From positions 1-7,916 of the forward strand of contig JANXWT010000049.1 of the NCBI GenBank assembly GCA_025351035.1: a stretch of DNA of 7,916 nt. Direction: 5' to 3'. Below are positions 1-7,916 of the stretch, in pieces; positions within the stretch are counted from its first letter, which is position 1, and every line of letters starts with the position of its first letter. The notes under the pieces were generated by a model. That model did no database searches. It was not told the origin of the DNA and saw nothing but the letters and a program-made list of their open reading frames with translations. Both the position numbers and the translations under genes were made by a program. The stretch is from Opitutia bacterium. Its GTDB lineage: Bacteria > Verrucomicrobiota > Verrucomicrobiia > Opitutales > Opitutaceae.

Positions 1-107
1 CCGCCGTGTCCGAACCGCCGACCTACGCCGTCGCCGTGGGCTTCGTCGCGCTACTCTCCACCGCCTATCGCCGTCGCAAGCATGCCGCCAGCCGCGCTCA
101 GAATTAA
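1..107 (+). CDS. C-terminal fragment of a PEP-CTERM-type exported protein
   Basis: Only the last 34 codons and the TAA stop (105-107) are present; the reading frame begins at base 3 and the gene continues off the left edge. The tail reads SEPPTYAVAVGFVALLSTAY followed by RRRK and eight more residues. This is the architecture of a PEP-CTERM sorting signal: a short Pro-Glu-Pro-like motif (here Ser-Glu-Pro-Pro in place of the usual Pro-Glu-Pro-Ser), a hydrophobic membrane-spanning stretch, and an arginine cluster. In known systems an exosortase recognises and cleaves this tail so the protein can be delivered to the surface or extracellular matrix; such proteins are abundant in Verrucomicrobiota. 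The body of the protein is not visible, so its function cannot be stated. The motif departs from consensus, and the positively charged tail is slightly longer than usual. Confidence 0.7.
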   Translation, partial: AVSEPPTYAVAVGFVALLSTAYRRRKHAASRAQN

Positions 108-289
108 GCACCGTCGCCTTTTTGGCGCAGTGGCGCTCGTTGGCGATTACGGTCCGGTTGATCCGTCCGTATCCGTGCCCCCTCCGCGGTAAAAACTCCG
201 GTTGTTTATTCTCCCACGGATGCGCCCGGTTGCGATTCCGGTCACAGCGGAGCATTGCTCTGCGGCTGGCTCTTGGATTCTCTCTCCGT
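108..289. other. convergent intergenic spacer
   Basis: This spacer separates two genes that point toward each other, so it should hold their transcription ends. No convincing gene is seen. The best hairpin is at 247-263, a 7-bp stem with one G-T pair and an ATT loop. It has no T-rich tract on either strand, so it is at most a weak or Rho-assisted end. A 4-bp CGCC/GGCG stem around five T residues at 115-127 is too weak to call a terminator. Confidence 0.4.
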
Positions 290-988
290 TCACTTCCCCG
301 GCGTGAAGCTGACGGGCGAGGCCGCGTCGGGTTTCTTTTCGCCGTTCGTGGCGCGGAGCACGAGGCCCCGCTGGGCCCAGACGCCGCTCGGGTCAATCTT
401 GGAAATTTCTTCGGTGAGTTTCGTCACGTCGGCAGTCTTGCCAGCCTCGGCGGCGAGGGCGGCGAGATGATAGGTGGCCTCGGCGCGCACGGACTTGAAC
501 TGCGCGATGTCGGCGCTGATGGCCTTAAGGGCGACCTCGCCGCTGGCGCGGTCGCCGCCGGCGAGCTTGCTCATGGCGGCGCCGAGCTTGGCCCGGCCTT
601 GCAAGGCGTCGTTGGTCAAATTGGACTGGGCCTTGGCGTAAAGATCGGTGGCGGCGGCATAATCGGCCGCGAGATATTTCGCATCAGCGAGCGTCAGAAA
701 AGCGGCTCCACTGAGCGCGTGGCCGGTGTTGGCGGAGGCGAAGGCGGCGAGCTTGGCCTCGTTGCCGAGCGCGGCCGCGTAAGCCTGCTGGACGCCCAGC
801 TCGCGCTGCGCCGCGAAGTATTGCCAGCCCTCGCGGCCCACAATGAAGAGAAGAATGGCGGCGAGGAAACCGTAGATGGGCCGGCGGTTGTTGACCCAGA
901 AAGTTTCAAATTGGACATCGAAAGGAGCGACGGCGACGGCGGGCGTGGCGTCCTTGGAGGAGTGGGCGGCGGGCGGGATTTGGCTCAT
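290..988 (-). CDS. membrane-anchored TPR-like (YfgM-like) protein
   Basis: The protein has 232 residues. A hydrophilic N-terminus of about 36 residues is followed by one membrane segment at about residues 37-53 (IYGFLAAILLFIV core) and then an alanine-rich helical region to about residue 212. The helical pairs there, such as those around ALSGAAFLTLADAKYLAADY and EATYHLAALAAEAGK, resemble degenerate tetratricopeptide repeats. The layout matches the YfgM / TPR_21 type: short cytoplasmic N-terminus, single anchor, TPR domain outside the inner membrane. YfgM in E. coli works with the Sec translocon and periplasmic chaperones; assigning that role here is inference. The end is a low-complexity lysine/proline tail. 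The ATG at 988 is the only sensible start, but no Shine-Dalgarno sequence precedes it. It lies downstream of carB on the same strand, across a structured spacer, and convergent with the PEP-CTERM fragment. Confidence 0.8.
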   Translation of the reverse strand: MSQIPPAAHSSKDATPAVAVAPFDVQFETFWVNNRRPIYGFLAAILLFIVGREGWQYFAAQRELGVQQAYAAALGNEAKLAAFASANTGHALSGAAFLTLADAKYLAADYAAATDLYAKAQSNLTNDALQGRAKLGAAMSKLAGGDRASGEVALKAISADIAQFKSVRAEATYHLAALAAEAGKTADVTKLTEEISKIDPSGVWAQRGLVLRATNGEKKPDAASPVSFTPGK

Positions 989-1031
989 GAACCGCGCAGA
1001 TTGAGGAGCCGGGCGGCGGCTCTCAAGGCAA

Positions 1032-1058
1032 AAGCTTCGGTCGGAACGACCGAAGCTT
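1032..1058 (-). terminator. 12-bp perfect hairpin, probable carB terminator or attenuator
   Basis: Bases 1032-1043 (AAGCTTCGGTCG) and 1047-1058 are exact reverse complements around a 3-base loop. Read on the minus strand the stem ends in AAGCTTTTGCC, giving a run of four T, two of them from the stem. The position, 133 bases past the carB stop and 43 bases before the next start codon, fits an intrinsic terminator after carB or a hairpin in the leader of the TPR-like gene. The short T tract keeps confidence moderate. The centre of the stem is also complementary to a segment at 1134-1144, so an alternative pairing exists. Confidence 0.6.
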
Positions 1059-1064
1059 GCAAAC

Positions 1065-1171
1065 CCCCAAGCTCCAACATCCCAACTGCAATGAAACAGT
1101 CTCCTCCGGACATGGTTTGTCGCGTTTCAGAGATCGGTCGTTCCCTGAAGTTTGGCGGTTGGAGCTTGGGG
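1065..1171 (-). repeat. nested inverted repeats in the carB-TPR spacer
   Basis: The outer arms are exact 14-base reverse complements: CCCCAAGCTCCAAC at 1065-1078 and GTTGGAGCTTGGGG at 1158-1171. Inside them lies a second, shorter inverted pair, TGAAAC at 1092-1097 and GTTTCA at 1124-1129. A further 11-base segment at 1134-1144 is the reverse complement of 1043-1053, which lies within the neighbouring hairpin. The nesting suggests a folded RNA leader or a small palindromic intergenic element of the REP or MITE kind. No transposase or target-site duplication is evident. Confidence 0.65.
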
Positions 1172-1176
1172 CTTCC

Positions 1177-1190
1177 GGCGGCTCTGCCGC

Positions 1191-1191
<1 letters not shown>
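1177..1191 (-). repeat. GC-rich hairpin touching the carB stop codon
   Basis: GGCGGC at 1177-1182 and GCCGCC at 1186-1191 form a 6-bp all-GC stem with a 3-base loop. On the minus strand the stem starts at the last base of the carB TAG stop. There is no T tract after it, so it is not a classical terminator; it could protect the carB mRNA end or pause RNA polymerase. Confidence 0.45.
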
Positions 1192-4430
<3,239 letters not shown>

Positions 4431-4667
4431 GGGCGTGAGCGGCGCGAGGTTTGGGACGCCCCCAAGGTGGCGCAAGCGGGAAAACTATTCTGGCGAATTG
4501 CGCCGGCGGCCGGGCGCCAAACCGGGCAACCCAGCCGGTTTCAAGCCGACAAAACGAGGCCGGCGCGCACCGGAGCGAGCGCGCAGGGAAGCGAGGCCTC
4601 GCAGGCATTGTCAGATAATAGATGACATTGCCGGGGCCCGCACACGGGCGAGGCCGGCCGAACGCAC
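4431..4667 (-). promoter_or_regulatory. spacer upstream of carB, probable promoter region
   Basis: This 237-base gap holds no convincing gene and should contain the end of the response-regulator transcript and the carB promoter. Near the regulator end, 4636-4649 forms a 5-bp GCCCG/CGGGC hairpin without a T tract, and 4563-4584 has 6-bp GCGCGC arms. On the minus strand the most AT-rich point is TATTAT at 4620-4615, a candidate -10 box, flanked by TGTCA (4609-4613) and TGACA (4623-4627), an inverted pair. No good -35 box is seen at the expected distance. Everything here beyond the sequence patterns is inference. Confidence 0.3.
4591..4602. repeat. 12-bp perfect palindrome upstream of carB
   Basis: GCGAGGCCTCGC is its own reverse complement. 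It lies on the carB side of the candidate -10 box at 4615-4620 (about 13 bases downstream of it in the carB direction), a place where a dimeric repressor could bind. In GC-rich DNA a palindrome of this size can arise by chance, and no known operator is recognised. Confidence 0.35.
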
Positions 4668-5930
4668 TCAGTCAAGGCAGAGGATGTCGATGCCGAGGAT
4701 TTGGGCGGCCTTGACGCGATCGCCACCGCAGGCCTGCAACACGCGGGCAATATACTGTTTTTTCTGGTCGGAGAGGAAGTCGGCCAGTGCGGGCCAAGTC
4801 TTGAGCTCATGCACGCGGAGCGGCAATTGGGCGGAGGTGATGACGCGCGTGTCGGTCGTGGAGATGACCTGCGAGATCACCTGCGTGAACTCGGCGAGGT
4901 TGCCCGGCCAGCGGTGGGCGCGCAGCGTGGCGAGCGCGCCCTCGGAGAACTCAATCTGCCGCGCGTCGAACTGCGGGTTGGTGCCCCTGACCGTAAAGAA
5001 GGACCGGAGCAGCGCGGGAATATCCCCGGCGCGCTCGCGCAAGGACGGCAGCTGCACCGGCAGCGCGGCGATGCGATAGAAAAGTTCCTCGTGAAACTTG
5101 CCTTCCTCGGTTAATTTTTCGAGATCCTCCTCGGTGGCGCAAATGAGGCGGAACTGGGCGGAGTTGTTGCGGAGCACGGTGACCAGTTCCATCTGCGCAA
5201 ACTGCGGCAGGCACTGCACATTTTGGAGCAGCAGCGTGCCGCCCCGGGCTGCTTGCACGGCGGTGCCCCCGGCTCCGTTCGGGCCGAGCAGGCTATCGCG
5301 CAAGCTTTGTTCGGAACTCAGCCGGCAATCGAGACGGACGAGCGGACTGTTGGGCGCGGAACCGGCCGTGTGGAGCAATTCGGCGGCGATCTCGTGGCCG
5401 CTGCCGAGTTCGCCGGAAAGGAGCACGGGGGTGTGCGTCGCCGCAAGTTTCTGGAGCTGGGTGATCAGCCGCTTGATTTTCGCGCTCTCGCCGGGAAACC
5501 GCGCCTCAAAGTCTCCGGCCCGGCCGGCCGACGGTGCGCCGAGGCTCGCCTCGCGCTCCAGCGAAACGCGGCGGAATTCCAGCCCGCTTTTCAAGGTTTG
5601 CATGAGCTCGTCGACCCGAAAGGGCTTCTGCAGATATTCGAAGGCCCCGAACTTGAGCGCCTGAATGGCGCTGTCGGTGCTGGCGTAAGCCGTCATGATA
5701 ATGACGACGACCCCGGGATCGTATTGCTTGAGCTGCTTGAGAAGCGTGAGACCGTCCATCGGCTTCATGTCGATATCGGCGAGCACGAGGTCGAACTTTT
5801 CCGTCTTGTAGCGCGCAAGGGCTTTCTCGCCGTCGGTTGCGAAAGCCGTGGCATAGCCGGTGGGGTGGATCACGGCGGCGAGCATCTCGTGGATGGAGAT
5901 CAGGTCGTCGACAATGAGAATGGAAGCCAT
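4668..5930 (-). CDS. NtrC-like response regulator with degenerate AAA+ and truncated HTH
   Basis: The protein has 420 residues. An intact receiver domain (about 1-118) shows the acidic pair Asp8-Asp9, the phosphoacceptor Asp52 in LVLADIDMKPMDG, Thr80 and Lys102. A sigma-54 activator-type AAA+ region (about 145-370) follows, recognisable from GGTLLL, FYRIAALPVQLPSLRERAGD and RWPGN. Key residues look lost: the Walker A is GELGSGHE with His179 where lysine is expected, the Walker B acidic pair is Gln236-Asn237, the GAFTGA loop is missing from 212-225, and the arginine after WPGN is Ala346. The C-terminus begins a Fis-type helix-turn-helix (ACGGDRVKAAQILGID) but stops after ILCLD, without the usual recognition helix. 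No other frame past the stop restores it. ATP-driven sigma-54 activation is therefore unlikely; it may act by phosphorylation-dependent protein contacts. It lies 70 bases downstream of pilC on the same strand, so a role in pilus behaviour is a reasonable guess. The ATG at 5930 has no evident Shine-Dalgarno sequence. Confidence 0.87.
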   Translation of the reverse strand: MASILIVDDLISIHEMLAAVIHPTGYATAFATDGEKALARYKTEKFDLVLADIDMKPMDGLTLLKQLKQYDPGVVVIIMTAYASTDSAIQALKFGAFEYLQKPFRVDELMQTLKSGLEFRRVSLEREASLGAPSAGRAGDFEARFPGESAKIKRLITQLQKLAATHTPVLLSGELGSGHEIAAELLHTAGSAPNSPLVRLDCRLSSEQSLRDSLLGPNGAGGTAVQAARGGTLLLQNVQCLPQFAQMELVTVLRNNSAQFRLICATEEDLEKLTEEGKFHEELFYRIAALPVQLPSLRERAGDIPALLRSFFTVRGTNPQFDARQIEFSEGALATLRAHRWPGNLAEFTQVISQVISTTDTRVITSAQLPLRVHELKTWPALADFLSDQKKQYIARVLQACGGDRVKAAQILGIDILCLD

Positions 5931-6000
5931 GGATGTTGAAAACGGTCAATGTGCAGGTCCCCGTGCGGACGCGCAAGTGGCATTCAATCGGAGGCGATGA

Positions 6001-7143
6001 TCACTGCAGGCCGCCGGCCACCGCACCGAGCTGGAAGATCGGGAGGAACATCGCCATGACGATGCCACCGACCACCACGCCGAGAAAGACGATGAGAATC
6101 GGCTCGATGAGCGAGGTGAGCGCCGAGACCGTGGCCTCGCACTCGACGTCGTAGAAATCAGCGATCTTGTTCATCATGCCATCGACATTGCCCGTGGATT
6201 CACCGGCTTTGATCATGTGCTTCATCATCGGAGGGAAGAAGGGATTGATGCCCATGATCTCCGAGACCTGCCCGCCCTGGCTAACGTGGCGCGCGATGTC
6301 GGCGCAGGCGTCCTCAATTTGCACCTTGTTGCTGGCGGAGGCGACGATCTCCAGCGTGCGCAAGATGGGCACGCCCGACCGCATGAGCGTCGCATAGGTG
6401 CGGCAGAAGCGAGACAGCGCGATCTTGTGGACCAGATTGCCGAAGATGGGGGCGCGGACCAGAAAGAGGTCCTTCTGCCGGCGGCCACCGGGCGTGGCGA
6501 TGTATTTGCTCACGAACTTGAAAATGCCGAAGGCGCCCCCGCCAAGCGCCCACCACCACGCGCGCATGAAATTACTCAGATCGATCAGCATTTGCGTCGG
6601 TGCGGGGAGCTTGGCGCCGAAATCGGCGAACATCGCCGCGAAGACCGGAATGACGAAAATCAGCAGCACGTTGACGAGCGCGACCGCGAGGCCGATGACC
6701 GCGATCGGGTAGGTCATGGCGGACTTCACCTTCTTGGTGAGCTTGACCGTAGACTCGAAATAGCCCGCGACTTTGCCGAGAATTTCCGCCAGCCCACCCG
6801 ACGCTTCACCCGCCTCGACCATCGAAATGAAAAGATTGTTGAAGGCATTCGGGAAACGTTTCACCGCCCCGGAGAACGAGGTGCCCGACGAGATGTCGTT
6901 GCGGACGTCACGGATGATGATGCGGAAAACTTGGTCCTCCGTCTGATCCTGCAAAGCCTCAAGGCAGGAGACGAGCGGCAGACCCGCCTGCAGCAACGAA
7001 GCGAGCTGACTGGTAAAGAGCGCGAGCTCGCCCAAGCCCAACTTGTAGGACTTGGCCTTTTTCTCGAGCGACTTTTGCTTGGCCAAGGCTTGCGCCGCCT
7101 GGACGTTGGATTTGGGTTTGGCCGCAGCCGGAGGTGTTGCCAT
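6001..7143 (-). CDS. pilC: type IV pilus assembly inner-membrane platform protein PilC (GspF family)
   Basis: PilC/GspF is the polytopic inner-membrane protein on which the PilB and PilT motors act during pilus extension and retraction. The 380 residues contain two T2SF repeats. The first (about 40-165) has LFTSQLASLLQAGLPL and the VEAGEASG signature at 109-116; the second (about 243-368) has FCRTYATLMRSGVPIL and IKAGESTG at 311-318. Membrane segments are at about 146-172, 196-212 and 345-370. The end, MAMFLPIFQLGAVAG, closely resembles the tail of Pseudomonas PilC, which favours the pilus over the secretion paralogue. It lacks the roughly 50-residue N-terminal region of long PilC proteins; an Ala/Lys-rich stretch of about 30 residues stands there instead. 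No pilB, pilT or pilin gene is adjacent: upstream is a divergent tRNA gene. The ATG at 7143 has no clear Shine-Dalgarno sequence. The response regulator follows 70 bases downstream and is probably co-transcribed. Confidence 0.92.
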   Translation of the reverse strand: MATPPAAAKPKSNVQAAQALAKQKSLEKKAKSYKLGLGELALFTSQLASLLQAGLPLVSCLEALQDQTEDQVFRIIIRDVRNDISSGTSFSGAVKRFPNAFNNLFISMVEAGEASGGLAEILGKVAGYFESTVKLTKKVKSAMTYPIAVIGLAVALVNVLLIFVIPVFAAMFADFGAKLPAPTQMLIDLSNFMRAWWWALGGGAFGIFKFVSKYIATPGGRRQKDLFLVRAPIFGNLVHKIALSRFCRTYATLMRSGVPILRTLEIVASASNKVQIEDACADIARHVSQGGQVSEIMGINPFFPPMMKHMIKAGESTGNVDGMMNKIADFYDVECEATVSALTSLIEPILIVFLGVVVGGIVMAMFLPIFQLGAVAGGLQ

Positions 7144-7287
7144 GTTGGGACAGTTTCAAACGCATCACACCGCCGCCCGCAACCCCCTTTTCGTCATCCC
7201 GGTGAATAAATCCAAGGCGGTCCCCGAGGCGGGTTAACAAAAGCTTGAACGAGTCGGACCGCGCGCCACTCTCCGCGGCATCGCACT
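7144..7287. promoter_or_regulatory. divergent promoter region between pilC and tRNA-Gly
   Basis: The pilC gene and the tRNA gene point away from each other, so both promoters should lie in these 144 bases. For the tRNA, TTGAAC at 7245-7250 resembles a -35 box, but no matching -10 box is seen 17 bases on. For pilC, AT-rich patches at 7195-7215 and 7233-7244 are the only candidates. No operator or sigma-54 (-24/-12) site is recognised. The promoter role is inferred from gene orientation. Confidence 0.35.
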
Positions 7288-7361
<74 letters not shown>

Positions 7362-7365
7362 CTGC

Positions 7366-7916
7366 TCAGACCGGCTTGATCAGCTGCTCGGGGCGGGTCA
7401 GGCCGTTGGTGATCGCGAAGTGAATCAACTTGGGCGTGCTGTGGATGTTGAGTTTCCCCATGATGTCGCGCCGGCGCGATTGCGCGGTGATCGCGCTGAT
7501 CTTAAGATCGACGGCCAGCTCTTCGTCGGTCTTGGACGCACCGATAAGGGCAAGGATCCGGATTTCGTAATCCGACAAGATTCGGTGAAAGGCCCGCGGA
7601 TCGTGCCGTAGGCTGCGGCTTGCGGCGCCGACAACGGGCGAATAACAGATTTGGCCACTCAGGACCAAGCGGATGGCGTTCGTCAGCATCTCGGGGCGCT
7701 GGTCCTGTTTGTCGATAAATCCATGCAAACCCAGCCGCTGCACTTGCAGCATCGTGTAGGGGTCGCGATGGGCCGAAATACCCAAGATTTTCAGGTGCGG
7801 AATTTCCGCCAGCATCAGGCGCGCGATCTCCAAACCGCCAGCATCGGGCAACGAGAAATCCAGCAATAGCAAGTCGGGTCGTTTGTCGCGCAACTCGGCC
7901 AAACCCGTTGCACCGG
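7366..7916 (-). CDS. LuxR/NarL-type response regulator (N-terminus cut by window edge)
   Basis: The visible part has 182 complete codons; the frame is open to the right edge, so the N-terminal acidic pocket of the receiver domain lies outside the window. The receiver part shows the phosphoacceptor aspartate in LLLLDFSLPDAGGLEIA, the switch serine in ILGISAH, and the conserved lysine in GFIDK. A LuxR-type helix-turn-helix follows: LSDYEIRILALIGASKTDEE, then LKISAITAQSRRRDIMGKLN and IHSTPKLIHFAITNGL. NarL-family proteins bind DNA as dimers after phosphorylation by a sensor kinase; the kinase and targets are not visible. The helix-turn-helix departs from the usual LTPRE opening (LSDYE here), but the scaffold is complete. 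The gene ends tail-to-tail with the tRNA-Gly gene. An in-frame TTG at 7902 would be too short a start for a receiver domain, so it is not the true start. Confidence 0.9.
   Translation of the reverse strand, partial: GATGLAELRDKRPDLLLLDFSLPDAGGLEIARLMLAEIPHLKILGISAHRDPYTMLQVQRLGLHGFIDKQDQRPEMLTNAIRLVLSGQICYSPVVGAASRSLRHDPRAFHRILSDYEIRILALIGASKTDEELAVDLKISAITAQSRRRDIMGKLNIHSTPKLIHFAITNGLTRPEQLIKPV

Noticed and set aside
115..127. Possible terminator after the PEP-CTERM fragment
   Set aside because: The stem is only 4 bp and the T residues are in the loop rather than after the stem.
4431..4475. TTG start extending CarB by 15 residues
   Set aside because: The family normally begins with MPKRTD, matching the ATG at 4430, and the extra residues have no family counterpart.
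5931..6000. Possible sigma-54 promoter between pilC and the regulator (TGGCAT-like sequence)
   Set aside because: The -24 and -12 elements are not both present at the required spacing on either strand.
6217..7209. A 330-codon plus-strand frame opposite pilC
   Set aside because: No domain, biased Arg/Asp/His composition, and complete overlap with an unmistakable PilC.

Overview
The window is GC-rich, densely coded bacterial DNA and most likely comes from a Verrucomicrobiota genome, with the family Opitutaceae the best guess. The reasons are a C-terminal PEP-CTERM-like sorting tail at the left edge, a type IV pilus PilC gene next to response regulators, the style of the LuxR-type regulator at the right edge, and the apparent lack of clear Shine-Dalgarno sequences before the chromosomal-type genes. 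The assignment is inferred from protein style, because there is no rRNA or other marker gene to settle it.

Layout from left to right: the last 34 codons of a plus-strand PEP-CTERM-type protein (1-107); a 182-base convergent spacer; then minus-strand genes. These are a membrane-anchored TPR-like (YfgM-like) protein (988 to 290), a structured 202-base spacer, full-length carB for the large subunit of carbamoyl-phosphate synthase (4430 to 1191), a 237-base spacer, an NtrC-shaped response regulator (5930 to 4668), and pilC for the type IV pilus / type II secretion inner-membrane platform (7143 to 6001). A plus-strand tRNA-Gly(UCC) with encoded CCA (7288-7361) follows. The window ends with a minus-strand REC-LuxR response regulator whose N-terminus runs off the right edge (7916 to 7366).

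Functionally, pilC and the NtrC-like regulator lie 70 bases apart on one strand and probably form a transcription unit. The regulator may therefore belong to pilus or surface behaviour. carB is a housekeeping gene for pyrimidine and arginine synthesis; no carA is present in the window. The TPR-like gene downstream of carB is separated from it by a strong hairpin and further long inverted repeats.

No phage, IS element, CRISPR array or defence system is visible. Two points deserve a second look. First, the NtrC-like regulator appears to have lost its ATPase residues, its GAFTGA loop and its DNA-recognition helix. Second, the carB/TPR spacer can form mutually exclusive stems, contains a small ORF whose stop overlaps the TPR gene start, and looks like an attenuator-type leader.
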